NCBI RefSeq assembly: GCF_000300275.1 | Contig: NZ_AMRN01000003.1 | Location: 186,001-250,000 of the forward strand | Length of the DNA stretch: 64,000 bases | From: Thalassospira profundimaris WP0211 | GTDB taxonomy: Bacteria > Pseudomonadota > Alphaproteobacteria > Rhodospirillales > Thalassospiraceae | Reading direction: 5' to 3' | Shown: positions 8,016 through 17,059 of the stretch, one piece after another | Position numbering within the stretch: position 1 is the first letter of the stretch | Layout of the letters: each line of letters opens with the position of its first letter | Program-made: the position numbers and the translations under genes | Notes under the pieces: model-generated | Told to the model about the DNA's origin: nothing | The model's database searches: none | The model's input: only the letters and a program-made list of their open reading frames with translations

Positions 8016-9317
8016 TTACCCATTCGGACGCGGGCCAAACAGCGAAATACCCCGGATCATGTCAAGCGCACGCGACAGCTGATAATCATCAATCGCCAGC
8101 TGTTCGGCCTCGTCACGGCGGGAATTTGCATCCTGTTCCGCATCTGTGATGCCTTCGTCCTCGTTGCGAAGGGCGCCACTAAGCGATGCTTCGGAGCGAC
8201 GGGTATCCGCCTCAATGCTTTCGACACGTGCCTGCGGAACGATGATGTCCGGCACAATGCCGACTTCCTGAATGGATTTGCCTGATGGCGTGTAATACCG
8301 CGCCGTGGTCAGACGAAGTGCCACGTTTCCGGGCATCGGAAGGATGGTCTGGACCGATCCCTTGCCAAAGCTGCGTGTACCCATAATGACCGCACGGCGG
8401 TGATCCTGAAGCGCACCAGCAACAATTTCGGATGCCGAGGCAGAGCCATCATTGATCAGCACAACAATCGGCAAGCCTTCGCTGAGGTCACCGCTGCGTG
8501 CATTGTACCGTTCGGTGTTTTCGGTATCACGTGGACGGGTCGATACGATTTCACCCTTATCAAGGAAGGCATCGGAAACCGAGATCGCCTGATCAAGCAA
8601 ACCGCCCGGATTGTTGCGCAGGTCAATCACCAGACCCTTGATTTCAGGGCCGATTTCTTCGCGCATGTCGGCAATGGCGCGCTGCAGGCCGCTGGCGGTC
8701 TGTTCGTTGAATTTGGTAATACGGATATAGCCGATATCGTCTTTCGGTTCGGCGCGGACCGACTGGATCTTGATCACCGCACGGGTCAGGGTCACGTCAA
8801 ATGGTGCTTGTTCGCCCTTGCGGATGATGGTCAGGACGATGTCGGTATTGACCTTGCCGCGCATCATCTCGACCGCGTCATTCAGCGTCATGCCGCGAAT
8901 GGCGGTGCCATCGATATGCGTAATGAAGTCGCCCGGCTGAAGGCCAGCCTTTTCGGCCGGCGTGTCATAGATCGGTGCGATAACTTTGACAAAGCCGTCT
9001 TCCATGGTGACTTCGATGCCAAGACCACCGAATTCGCCGCGGGTATCGACCTGCATTTCCTCGAAATTATCCATATTCAGATATGAGGAATGCGGATCAA
9101 GCGATGTCAGCATGCCGTTGATGGCCGCTTCGATCAGTCGTTTGTCATCGACGTCTTCGACATATTTGCTTTTGACCTGTTCGAACACATCGCCAAACAG
9201 GTTGAGCAGCCGATAGGTCTCAGCCGAGGAGGTTGAAGATTGCGCCAAAACTGGCGACGCAAGGCCGATAGTCATGCCGGTCGCGAGTGCGAGTACTGCC
9301 AATCGTGAGGTTTTCAT
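8016..9317 (-). CDS. ctpA: C-terminal processing peptidase, S41 family
   Basis: A periplasmic serine protease of the tail-specific family. A signal peptide (MKTSRLAVLALATG ... SPVLAQ) leads into an N-terminal helical part, a PDZ domain (about 95-165, GGLGIEVTMEDG ... GDFITHIDG), and the catalytic core. That core has the Ser in NDGSASASEIVAG and the general-base Lys in RSFGKGSVQT. The start at 9317 overlaps the stop of the envC-like gene as ATGA, so translation is probably coupled. It would process envelope proteins or cell-wall hydrolases, which suits its neighbours. Confidence 0.95.
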   Translation of the reverse strand: MKTSRLAVLALATGMTIGLASPVLAQSSTSSAETYRLLNLFGDVFEQVKSKYVEDVDDKRLIEAAINGMLTSLDPHSSYLNMDNFEEMQVDTRGEFGGLGIEVTMEDGFVKVIAPIYDTPAEKAGLQPGDFITHIDGTAIRGMTLNDAVEMMRGKVNTDIVLTIIRKGEQAPFDVTLTRAVIKIQSVRAEPKDDIGYIRITKFNEQTASGLQRAIADMREEIGPEIKGLVIDLRNNPGGLLDQAISVSDAFLDKGEIVSTRPRDTENTERYNARSGDLSEGLPIVVLINDGSASASEIVAGALQDHRRAVIMGTRSFGKGSVQTILPMPGNVALRLTTARYYTPSGKSIQEVGIVPDIIVPQARVESIEADTRRSEASLSGALRNEDEGITDAEQDANSRRDEAEQLAIDDYQLSRALDMIRGISLFGPRPNG

Positions 9318-10669
9318 CCACTTACCTTGCCGTTTTTCGAGGCCAGCCATGGAAGCGGATTGATTGCTTCCCCGTTCTGGCGCATCTCCAGATATAGTTT
9401 TGGCGAAGTTTCACCCATAATACCAACAGGTTCGCCCGCCAATAGATATTGTCCTACCACACTGTCCAGCCGATCAAAACCGGCGATAAGGCTATGGTAT
9501 CCTTCGCCGTGTTCGATAATCAAGAGCCGGCCATACCCGCGGAAGGGGCCGGCAAAGACAACTTTGCCGTCAAAAGGCGAGACAACCTGCGCATTTGCGC
9601 GTGTGCTGATCTCAATTCCCTTGGATCTGTTTACGGTCAAACCATCCGGGCCGCGTGATTTTTCACCAAAAAGTGTAACCACTTTACCACTGGCGGGCAT
9701 GCGGAGGTTGCCCTGTGCCAGTGTGATCGAGCTGCCAACAGCGAATTCTTCGTCGCTTGTGTCGTTACCACCGGTCTTGCCCGCATCAGATTTGCTTTCG
9801 GGCGGCGCTGGCGGTGTGTTTTTGGCAATTGTTGTCGCACCAAGCGTGTCTGCATCCGGTTCAGTACGTGTCGCAACACGAACTTCCGGGCGGGCGCGCG
9901 GGCGTGGCAGCCCTTCAGCACGATTTTCCAGATTGCGCAAAAGCTCGCCCAACGATTTGGCTTCATCGGCAAGCACACTTACGGCCTTGGCGGCCTCTTC
10001 AGCTTCGGCCTCTGTCTGGGCGCGCAGGCGGCGCTTTTCATCCAGAAGGGCGGCAAGGGATGCGCGTTCTTGTTGCAATTCCTGGGTGGCAGCGGCCAAT
10101 TCGCTACGACGATTGCGAATATCTTCGCGCAGCGTGGCAATCTCGCCCAGTTCCTTGCGCAGATCGCGGGCGTGCTGTTCGACACCGGGCAGGGCGGCCT
10201 TAAGCAATACCGCCGAACGCAACGTATCCTGCGGTGATGTCGGCAGGGCAATAACTGCTTCGGGCGGGGTGGTCGACAGGCGTTGCAGGGCCATCAGGAT
10301 GCGGGCATATTGCCCGGCTTTGTCTTCGAGGCTGGTGGCCGCGACCTTTTCACGTGATTCAAGCGTTTCGAGCTGATCTTCCAGTTCGGTCAGCGTGGTT
10401 TCAAGGCGCTGGGTTCGTCTGGCGACAGATATCGCCTCGGACTGAAGGGCTTGTTCCTCGGTCCAGAGTTCCCGTGATTTGCGTGACAGGAACTCTTCCT
10501 GTTTTTGTTGTTCGGAAAGCTGGTTTTCAAGTTGATCAAGTTGCTGATCAACCTTTTGCAGCGATTGGGCAAAAGAAGGCGCAGCCCCGCCTGCAGCAAA
10601 AACCGCAAAAGCGATCAGCGCAGGCAGGGCGATCTCATAAGCTAACTTAGCTCGCAAGAAGCGCGTCAT
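9314..10669 (-). CDS. EnvC-like murein hydrolase activator (degenerate LytM)
   Basis: A periplasmic protein of 451 residues. An N-terminal signal (ending SFAQ, about residue 35) is followed by a long coiled coil (about 36-260), a Pro/Ala linker and a C-terminal LytM/M23 domain (about 330-445). The zinc ligands of active M23 peptidases are not seen: RSKGIEIS stands where HxGxDxx is expected, and LYLEMRQ replaces the HxH strand. It therefore resembles EnvC, which activates amidases at the division site without being an enzyme. It overlaps gpmI by 23 bases and ctpA by ATGA. Confidence 0.88.
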   Translation of the reverse strand: MTRFLRAKLAYEIALPALIAFAVFAAGGAAPSFAQSLQKVDQQLDQLENQLSEQQKQEEFLSRKSRELWTEEQALQSEAISVARRTQRLETTLTELEDQLETLESREKVAATSLEDKAGQYARILMALQRLSTTPPEAVIALPTSPQDTLRSAVLLKAALPGVEQHARDLRKELGEIATLREDIRNRRSELAAATQELQQERASLAALLDEKRRLRAQTEAEAEEAAKAVSVLADEAKSLGELLRNLENRAEGLPRPRARPEVRVATRTEPDADTLGATTIAKNTPPAPPESKSDAGKTGGNDTSDEEFAVGSSITLAQGNLRMPASGKVVTLFGEKSRGPDGLTVNRSKGIEISTRANAQVVSPFDGKVVFAGPFRGYGRLLIIEHGEGYHSLIAGFDRLDSVVGQYLLAGEPVGIMGETSPKLYLEMRQNGEAINPLPWLASKNGKVSG

Positions 10670-12239
10670 TCTGTTTCAGGCCCTTAAGCAAGGGTTTACC
10701 GGTCATTTCTGCCGGTTGCGGCACGCCAAGCAATTGCAGCAAGGTCGGTGCGACATCGGCCAAACGACCATCTTCCAATGTTACCCCTTCCGGACCGTTA
10801 ACAAGGATGGTCGGAACGAGATTAAGTGTATGTGCCGTGTGCGGTTCACCGGTTTCCGGATCGACCATCACTTCGCAGTTGCCGTGATCGGCGGTGACAA
10901 AGGCAACGCCACCGACCGACTTGATTGCGTCAATCACCTTGCCAAGGCAGGTATCAACAGCCTCGGCGGCCTTCATAGCGGCTTCAAGGATGCCGCTATG
11001 GCCGACCATGTCCGGGTTGGCAAAGTTCAGGATGATGGTGTCGTATTTTTCCGACTTGATGGCGGCGACCAGTTTTTCGGTCACTTCCGGTGCCGACATT
11101 TCCGGCTGCAGGTCATAGGTCGCGACTTTGGGGGACGCGACCAGAATGCGGTCCTCGCCCTCGAATACCTGTTCTTCGCCGCCGTTAAAGAAGAATGAAA
11201 CGTGCGGGTATTTTTCGGTCTCGGCGATGCGAAGCTGCTTCATGCCGGCCTTGGAAACCACTTCACCAAAGATGTTTGGCAGGGTCTGTGGCGGATAGAT
11301 CGCATCCATATATTTCGCATGTTCGGACGAATATTCGACCATCCCGGCCTGAACGGCGAACTTGACCGGCGTGCCGCGACCAAAGCCGTCAAACTCCGGT
11401 GCGCAAAGGGCGGCAAGGATTTCACGTGCGCGGTCCGCCCGGAAATTGGTCATCAGAAGGCCGTCGCCATCCTTCATGCCGTCATAATCGCCAATCACGG
11501 TCGGCAGAACGAATTCATCGGTGGTGCCGGCTTCATAGGCGTTGGCAATCGCGGCCTCCGCACTGTCAGCACTGCGGCCATCGGCGTAATTTTTGCCCTG
11601 AACCATGGTGAAATAGGCCTGGCTTACACGTTCCCAACGGTTGTCGCGGTCCATGGCGTAATAGCGGCCGGTGATGGTGGCGATTTCAACATTGGCATCA
11701 CCAATCAGGGCGCGGAATTTCTCAAGGAACTTGGCGGCACTTTTCGGTGCGGTATCACGGCCATCAAGATAGGCGTGAATTTTTACCGGCACACCGGCAC
11801 CCGCAATGATCTTGGCCAGGGCCGCCATGTGGGCCTGATGGGAATGCACCCCACCTTCGGACAGAAGACCCGCGATATGGCAAACGCCCTTGGAATCGGA
11901 AAGTTTGGCGATGATCTTTTTGACGGTGTCGGTATCGGCGATGGTGCCGGTTTTGACGGCATCGTCAATTTTGGGCAGTTCCTGCATGACCACACGGCCA
12001 GCACCGAGGTTCATGTGACCGACTTCCGAGTTGCCCATCTGACCTTCGGGCAGGCCAACATCCAGACCGCAGGCCTTGAGGAACCCGGTCGGATTGTTGG
12101 CATAAAGGTCATCCCAGACAGGCGTGTTGGCAAGGGCGACAGCGTTGTCCTTGCTTTCTTCGCGATAACCCCAGCCGTCCAGAATGCACAGTACCACAGG
12201 GCGCGGGCGCTTTACGGAATTCGATACAGTCACGTTCAT
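10647..12239 (-). CDS. gpmI: 2,3-bisphosphoglycerate-independent phosphoglycerate mutase
   Basis: Interconverts 3- and 2-phosphoglycerate using two Mn2+ ions, in the alkaline phosphatase superfamily. Visible motifs are LCILDGWGYR at the N-terminus (first metal Asp), GQMGNSEVGHMNLGAGR with the phosphorylated Ser, YLDGRDTAPKSA, NFRADRAREI, and FVTADHGNCEVM with C-terminal metal ligands. The start at 12239 (MNVTVSNS) gives 530 residues, close to the usual 510-520; an in-frame extension to 12362 is unconserved-looking. It leads the envelope transcript, overlapping the next gene. Confidence 0.95.
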   Translation of the reverse strand: MNVTVSNSVKRPRPVVLCILDGWGYREESKDNAVALANTPVWDDLYANNPTGFLKACGLDVGLPEGQMGNSEVGHMNLGAGRVVMQELPKIDDAVKTGTIADTDTVKKIIAKLSDSKGVCHIAGLLSEGGVHSHQAHMAALAKIIAGAGVPVKIHAYLDGRDTAPKSAAKFLEKFRALIGDANVEIATITGRYYAMDRDNRWERVSQAYFTMVQGKNYADGRSADSAEAAIANAYEAGTTDEFVLPTVIGDYDGMKDGDGLLMTNFRADRAREILAALCAPEFDGFGRGTPVKFAVQAGMVEYSSEHAKYMDAIYPPQTLPNIFGEVVSKAGMKQLRIAETEKYPHVSFFFNGGEEQVFEGEDRILVASPKVATYDLQPEMSAPEVTEKLVAAIKSEKYDTIILNFANPDMVGHSGILEAAMKAAEAVDTCLGKVIDAIKSVGGVAFVTADHGNCEVMVDPETGEPHTAHTLNLVPTILVNGPEGVTLEDGRLADVAPTLLQLLGVPQPAEMTGKPLLKGLKQNDALLAS

Positions 12240-12441
12240 AAACCCCACAGATAAAGGAAAAGGCTGAATGTCCCGTAAATATGGTGACTTACGGGCTCTT
12301 TCGCCATCAATCCCGCCATGCGGACAGGGTGGGTCAGTCTTCGCGCACGACAGGTACATCAATTACCCGGGCAATTTAGCACGATTACCGTTGCTTAACA
12401 GCATCTGCCGCAGAAAATTTTGCAGATGCAAACCAGTTCTT

Positions 12442-12470
12442 TTGACAGTGTCTAAAGACGCAGATAGTGT
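12442..12470 (+). promoter_or_regulatory. Candidate sigma-70 promoter for the riboswitch-sdaA transcript
   Basis: TTGACA (12442-12447), then 17 bases, then TAGTGT (12465-12470). The -35 box is perfect and the -10 box matches three of six. A start near 12477 would place the glycine aptamers about 45 bases into the leader. Confidence 0.5.
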
Positions 12471-12518
12471 TCAATCTGACGGTGAACCTCTGAGGTGGCA
12501 GAAATGTTATCTCGCACC

Positions 12519-12752
12519 GTGACGGGAGAGTTCGGATATCACGCGATTTGCATGATGTGCGGCGCCGAAGGAGCAATGCCTCATAAACACTCTCAGGCAG
12601 ATGGACCGTCACGGAAGAGGCTCTGGAGAGAGAAACCAAAAAGCGCCTGGGAGAAAGCGCTAGTCAGGTTTCCACCGAAGGATGAACGCCTCAAGCCGAT
12701 CTTGATCGGGCAGGGCGGATAATCTCAGGTCAAGGGACAGAGGGGGCAAAAA
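12519..12752 (+). ncRNA. Tandem glycine riboswitch (two aptamers)
   Basis: The 570-base space between gpmI and sdaA contains the hallmark glycine aptamer sequences twice. Aptamer 1 has GGGAGAG (12524), GCGCCGAAGGAGCAA (12562-12576) and ACTCTCAGGC (12590). Aptamer 2 has CTGGGAGAAAGCGC (12647), CCACCGAAGGATGAA (12672-12686) and ATCTCAGGTCAAGGGACAGA (12722-12741). The repeated CCGAAGG and CTCAGG blocks in the right order are diagnostic. It lies about 60 bases before the serine deaminase start and should switch on with glycine. An open reading frame across 12495-12722 is a by-product of this RNA. Confidence 0.93.
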
Positions 12753-12811
12753 CACCGGTTCGTAAACAGCGCGAAAACAAGCGCGTTATTGAGCCGTGAA
12801 GGAGGCCCTTG

Positions 12812-14251
12812 ATGACAAATCCCGCGACCGATCCCACTTCGGGATCGCAAAAGAAATCCCAACATGACGTCAACCTGTCGGTTGTTGACCTTTACACGAT
12901 TGGTATCGGTCCTTCGAGTTCGCATACGGTTGGCCCGATGCGTGCGGGATATCGTTTCTGCCTTGAACTTGAGGCGCGCAACCTTTTGCAAAAGACCGGC
13001 AGTGTCGTGGTTGATCTTTATGGATCGCTTGCCCTGACCGGCAAGGGTCACGCAACCGATACCGCGGTGATCATGGGCCTGAATGGAAAGCGCCCGCGCA
13101 ATATCGATCCTGATGATATTGTGCCGACTGTGAAGGCGATTGATGAAACCAGCCAGTTGCAGCTTTATGGGCAGTATCCGGTTGCGTTTAACCGCGATAC
13201 CAATCTGGTGTTTCATTTCACCGAAACCCTGCCGCAGCATCCCAATGGCATGCGCATTACCGCCTTTGACCACGATGGCGTGAAAATCCATACCCAGGAA
13301 TATTTCTCGGTCGGGGGTGGCTTTATCGTATCCAGTGACGATCACGGTGCGGAATATTCCGGCGATAACATCACCTTGCCATTTCCGTTCTCGTCCGCCG
13401 ATGAACTGATGGAAATCTGCAAGCGCGAAGGGCGCTCCATAGCGGAAATCATGATGGAGAACGAGCAAAGCTGGCGCAGCTCTGACGAAACCATCGCCTT
13501 TGTTGATCGCGTTCATGACGCGATGATGAGCTGCATTGACCGTGGCATCCGCACTGACGGTATCTTGCCCGGTGGCCTGAATGTCAAACGCCGGGCATCG
13601 AACCTTTACAAGGAACTGACCGAAAAGCCCGAAGCAGGCCTGCGAGATCCGTTAACGGTGATTGACTGGGTCAATCTTTATGCCCTTGCCGTGAACGAAG
13701 AAAATGCCGCAGGCGGGCGGGTAGTGACCGCACCAACCAACGGGGCGGCCGGCGTTATTCCCGCCGTTCTGCGGTATTACGAAAAGTTTGGTGCCAACGC
13801 CAATCAGCACAAAATTCGTGAATTCCTTTTAACTGCGGCGGCCATCGGGTCGATCTATAAAAAGCGCGCCTCAATCTCCGCGGCCGAAGTTGGCTGTCAG
13901 GGTGAGGTCGGGGTTGCCTGTTCAATGGCGGCTGGCGCGCTGTGTGCCGTGCTGGGCGGAACGCCCGAACAGGTCGAAAACGCCGCCGAGATCGGGATGG
14001 AACATAACCTTGGCCTGACCTGCGATCCGATTGGCGGTCTGGTGCAGGTGCCCTGTATCGAACGCAACACCATGGGCGCGGTCAAGGCGATCAATGCTGC
14101 GCGCCTGGCATTGCGCGGTGACGGACAGCATACCGTGTCGCTTGATAAGGTGATCGAGACCATGCGCCAGACGGGACTCGACATGCAAAGCAAGTACAAG
14201 GAAACCAGCCAGGGCGGTCTTGCGGTCAATGTCAACGTGGTCGAGTGCTAG
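12812..14251 (+). CDS. sdaA: L-serine ammonia-lyase, iron-sulfur type, single chain
   Basis: Deaminates L-serine to pyruvate using a [4Fe-4S] cluster. The 479-residue single chain has the beta domain first ([21 protein letters not shown], the conserved SSSHT substrate loop) and the alpha domain later ([14 protein letters not shown]). Cysteines at about 362, 404 and 415 show the spacing of the cluster ligands in this family, with a further Cys at 370. ATG at 12812 has AAGGAGG six bases upstream; a TTG directly before it is not needed. The glycine riboswitch upstream implies induction by glycine, through conversion to serine by GlyA. Confidence 0.96.
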   Translation: MTNPATDPTSGSQKKSQHDVNLSVVDLYTIGIGPSSSHTVGPMRAGYRFCLELEARNLLQKTGSVVVDLYGSLALTGKGHATDTAVIMGLNGKRPRNIDPDDIVPTVKAIDETSQLQLYGQYPVAFNRDTNLVFHFTETLPQHPNGMRITAFDHDGVKIHTQEYFSVGGGFIVSSDDHGAEYSGDNITLPFPFSSADELMEICKREGRSIAEIMMENEQSWRSSDETIAFVDRVHDAMMSCIDRGIRTDGILPGGLNVKRRASNLYKELTEKPEAGLRDPLTVIDWVNLYALAVNEENAAGGRVVTAPTNGAAGVIPAVLRYYEKFGANANQHKIREFLLTAAAIGSIYKKRASISAAEVGCQGEVGVACSMAAGALCAVLGGTPEQVENAAEIGMEHNLGLTCDPIGGLVQVPCIERNTMGAVKAINAARLALRGDGQHTVSLDKVIETMRQTGLDMQSKYKETSQGGLAVNVNVVEC

Positions 14252-14413
14252 CCCCAACTCTTAAGAATAGGGCGGAAAACCGGGCTTTTTGACATCTGCA
14301 ATGTAAATTATACGGTTTTCTGTTTTTGTTTCCTGCGACTTGCGGTTGGTGTTTTGCTATGATTTGCCGACTAAAAATAGGGGCAAAGACCCCAATATCG
14401 GTTGGACATAGAC

Positions 14414-14947
14414 ATGAGCAAAAAACTGTTCCGCATTTACATCGCGGTCAGTCTGGATGGCTTCATTGCGCGTGCTAATGGTGCGGTGGACTGGTTGGGG
14501 GAATATGACCCGGCCGAGTTCGGCTTTGACGACTTTCTGGACTCCGTCGGTACGCTGATCATCGGGCGAAACACCTTTGATCAGGTGATGGAATTTGGCG
14601 ACTGGCCCTATGAGGCCCGCCGCACAATCGTTTTGACTTCACGCGAACTACCCAAAGATCGGCCTGCCAATACCGAGGCCTATGGCGGGAGTATCATCGA
14701 ACTGGTCGATCAATTGCGCGACCGGCGGTCGGCAGATGGTGATATCTGGGTCGTCGGCGGGGGCAGTGTGGTCACACAGTTCCTGTTTGGCGGTTTCGCC
14801 GATCAGCTTGATATCTTTACGATCCCGGAAGTGCTGGGGTCCGGCATTTCATTGTTCGGGCGTGACGCTGGCGGGCTTAAGCCCCGTCTACTGGCGTCCG
14901 AGCGTTACAATTCCGGCGTCGTGCGCAGCCAGTACGGTTTGGCCTAA
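14414..14947 (+). CDS. Dihydrofolate reductase / RibD C-terminal domain family protein
   Basis: A 177-residue NADPH-binding protein of the RibD_C/DHFR-like superfamily. Evidence: the start IYIAVSLDGFIARANG, the segment GTLIIGRNTFDQVM, the VLTSREL strand, and the nucleotide-binding WVVGGGSVV. Members of this stand-alone family are often of unknown substrate; it lacks the deaminase half of RibD. ATG at 14414 is chosen over the TTG at 14402. It is followed by a long hairpin terminator and lies alone on its strand. Confidence 0.85.
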   Translation: MSKKLFRIYIAVSLDGFIARANGAVDWLGEYDPAEFGFDDFLDSVGTLIIGRNTFDQVMEFGDWPYEARRTIVLTSRELPKDRPANTEAYGGSIIELVDQLRDRRSADGDIWVVGGGSVVTQFLFGGFADQLDIFTIPEVLGSGISLFGRDAGGLKPRLLASERYNSGVVRSQYGLA

Positions 14948-14961
14948 GCTCGAGAACACAC

Positions 14962-14995
14962 AAAGCCTGCATCTGGTGAGCCGGATGCGGGCTTT
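14962..14995. terminator. Bidirectional terminator between convergent genes
   Basis: Twelve-base arms AAAGCCTGCATC/GATGCGGGCTTT, with one G-U pair, extended by an inner TGG/CCG around a TGAG loop. On the plus strand the last T residues continue as TTTGTCGTTCT. It sits between the DHFR-like gene and the convergent SDR gene. Confidence 0.8.
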
Positions 14996-15028
14996 GTCGT
15001 TCTATGCCATTTTGCGCAGGATGAAGCC

Positions 15029-15808
15029 TTAGATCTCCTCAAGTGCCTCAAGCGATTCTGGCAGGATCTGACCGCCATCGACCACGATCTGCTGGCCGGT
15101 GATATATGCCGCTTCATCGGATGCAAAGAACAGGGCGGCGTTGGCGATATCCTCGACACTGCCCAGACGTTTCAGCGGGATCGAGTTTGCCATCGAGCTC
15201 AGATAATCCTCACCAAGATCGGCCAGTCCCTCTGTCATGATATTGCCGGGCATGACGGCATTGATTGTCGTGTTATAGCGCGACAATTCCATGGCGGCGG
15301 TCTTGATAAAGCCAAGCTGGCCGGCCTTTGACGCGCCATAGTGCGACCACCCCGGATAGCCGGTGATTGGCCCGGTGATCGAGGACGTGATCACCACGCG
15401 GCCCTTGCCGCTTTTTTCGAAATAGGGAATGCAGGCCTTTACGCACAAGAAGCTGCTTTTAAGGTTGGTCGACATCACCTGATCCCAGTCATCCGCCGTC
15501 ATATCGACCATCTTGACCTGTGGAAAGATGCCGGCATTGGCACACAGGATGTCAATCCCGCCAAAGGTCTTGGCCGTGTAGTCCGCCAGCGCGGAAACCT
15601 GATCAAAATCCGAGACATCACACAGGAACATGTCGGCGGTGCCCCCGGCGGCCTTGATTTCATCCACCGTCGCGGCCGCGTCCTTTTCGGTGCGGGCGGC
15701 GATCATGACCTTTGCGCCCTTGCTGGCAAATACCTTGGCGATGCCCTTGCCAATGCCCTTTGAGCCACCGGTGACGATGACGCTTTTGCCGGAAATCGAA
15801 GTCAGCAT
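15029..15808 (-). CDS. Short-chain dehydrogenase/reductase
   Basis: A classical SDR of 259 residues. It shows the Rossmann TGGSKGIGKG (about 12-21), the CANAG structural motif, Ser in ITSSITG and the catalytic YxxxK in HYGASKAG. The ending SDEAAYITGQQIVVDGGQ is typical of FabG-like reductases. The start at 15808 (MLTSISG) has AAGGA upstream; ten extra residues to 15838 are unlikely. Substrate is not evident. It is divergent from the kinase-aminotransferase unit and shares with it a palindrome-rich promoter region, so it may belong to the same pathway. Confidence 0.88.
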   Translation of the reverse strand: MLTSISGKSVIVTGGSKGIGKGIAKVFASKGAKVMIAARTEKDAAATVDEIKAAGGTADMFLCDVSDFDQVSALADYTAKTFGGIDILCANAGIFPQVKMVDMTADDWDQVMSTNLKSSFLCVKACIPYFEKSGKGRVVITSSITGPITGYPGWSHYGASKAGQLGFIKTAAMELSRYNTTINAVMPGNIMTEGLADLGEDYLSSMANSIPLKRLGSVEDIANAALFFASDEAAYITGQQIVVDGGQILPESLEALEEI

Positions 15809-15929
15809 GGTCGATCCTTTCGTGAAGTGTTTGGGCAATGCGCCAGCTTTGCAATGTGCTGCGGATTGCCGGTTCCCTGATTGTGCGCTGCGTTATGTTT
15901 TCTTGATGATTGGTCGAAATATTCCGTGA

Positions 15930-15948
15930 TGCAACAAAAAATGTTGCA
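15930..15948. promoter_or_regulatory. Inverted repeat TGCAACA-N5-TGTTGCA
   Basis: Perfect seven-base arms (15930-15936 and 15942-15948) separated by five A residues, in the 250-base divergent region between the SDR gene and the kinase gene. It is a good candidate for a dimeric repressor site. Confidence 0.5.
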
Positions 15949-15973
15949 AGTTACACATTTTGTGCCGCATTAT
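15944..15973 (+). promoter_or_regulatory. Candidate promoter for the kinase-aminotransferase unit
   Basis: TTGCAA (15944-15949), an 18-base gap, then CATTAT (15968-15973, four of six matches). Both palindromes overlap it, consistent with a regulated promoter. Confidence 0.4.
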
Positions 15974-15983
15974 TCACAAAATG
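15956..15983. promoter_or_regulatory. Inverted repeat CATTTTGTG-N10-CACAAAATG
   Basis: Perfect nine-base arms (15956-15964 and 15975-15983). Centre-to-centre it is about three helical turns from the neighbouring TGCAACA palindrome. The DeoR-family regulator at the end of the cluster is one possible ligand protein. Confidence 0.5.
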
Positions 15984-16057
15984 ACACTGAGATGGTCCTG
16001 AAACGGGGCGCAACGCCCGTTTCAAGGCGGTCACTAGATAGCGACAGGAGGCATCAA

Positions 16058-17059
16058 TTGGGCGGCATTTACGATGACAACATGATTGATGTCCTGAAAG
16101 AGGGCGCCATATCGGTCCTGCCCGGTTGGGGCATGGGGCCGGATGCCGAGGTGTCGCTTCTGACCGTTTCGGAAAATGCGACCTTTTTGGCAACCGATCC
16201 AAATAGCGGGGCAAAACTGATCCTGCGCGTTCATCGGCCGGGCTATCACACCCGTGCGGAAATCGAGTCTGAACTCGCCTGGATCAATGCCCTTCGTGCC
16301 AGTGATATCGTCGATACACCCAAGCCACGCATGCGCAGTGACGGATCACTGGTTGCCGAGTTTGATCAGGGCGGGGTCAGTCGCCATGTGGTCGCGTTTG
16401 ATTTTATGCGTGGCGCCGAACCCTCTGCTGATGAGGCGCTGGTTGATGGATTTTTCAAGCTGGGTGCGATCAGTGCGCGCCTGCATGGTCATGCGCGGCA
16501 ATGGACGCGATCGGTTAATTTTGTGCGCAAAAGCTGGACATTCGATACCACCCTTGGCGCCAATCCGCATTGGGGGGATTGGCGGGATGCGCCGGGCCTT
16601 GATGAAGATGGTCTGGCGTTGCTTGAACGTCTGTGCAGCCATCTTGATCAGAAGTTTGCGTCTTTCGGGATGGGCAATGATCGATATGGTCTGATCCATG
16701 CCGATCTGCGTCTGGCGAACCTTCTGGTCGATGGCGACCGGCTGGGTGTGATTGATTTCGATGACTGCGGTTTTGGCTGGTTTGGTTATGACTTTGCCGC
16801 CGCCATCAGCTTTATCGAGCTTGATCCGATTGTCCCGGCGCTCAAGGAAGCCTGGGTTGAGGGATACCGGACCGTGGCCCCGTTCTCAGCCAGCGACGTG
16901 GCGATGCTTGATAGCTTTGTTATGCTGCGTCGCCTGCTTTTGACTGCCTGGATTGCCAGCCATCCGGAAACACCGACCGCGCAGGAAATGGGCACAGGCT
17001 TTGCCGCCGGGACCCTGCAAATGGCACAGGATTATCTGACTGCCGAGAGTGCGAAATGA
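16058..17059 (+). CDS. APH-family small-molecule kinase (homoserine/choline/hydroxylysine kinase-like)
   Basis: A 333-residue cytosolic kinase of the aminoglycoside-phosphotransferase/RdoA fold. The catalytic loop is HADLRLAN (His214 to Asn221, with catalytic Asp216) and the metal site is IDFDD (Asp233). An N-terminal lobe carries LILRVHRPGY with the likely ATP-binding segment. The start is TTG at 16058, chosen because a perfect AGGAGG ends six bases before it; an upstream frame to 15881 runs through the palindromic promoter. The stop overlaps the aminotransferase start as ATGA. The partner suggests phosphorylation of an amino-alcohol or hydroxy amino acid. Confidence 0.82.
   Translation: MGGIYDDNMIDVLKEGAISVLPGWGMGPDAEVSLLTVSENATFLATDPNSGAKLILRVHRPGYHTRAEIESELAWINALRASDIVDTPKPRMRSDGSLVAEFDQGGVSRHVVAFDFMRGAEPSADEALVDGFFKLGAISARLHGHARQWTRSVNFVRKSWTFDTTLGANPHWGDWRDAPGLDEDGLALLERLCSHLDQKFASFGMGNDRYGLIHADLRLANLLVDGDRLGVIDFDDCGFGWFGYDFAAAISFIELDPIVPALKEAWVEGYRTVAPFSASDVAMLDSFVMLRRLLLTAWIASHPETPTAQEMGTGFAAGTLQMAQDYLTAESAK

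Noticed and set aside
11202..12254. Long plus-strand frame opposite gpmI
   Set aside because: Antisense shadow of a well-conserved gene; no ribosome site or family features.
12495..12722. Small plus-strand frame before sdaA
   Set aside because: Lies inside the glycine riboswitch, whose conserved blocks explain the sequence.
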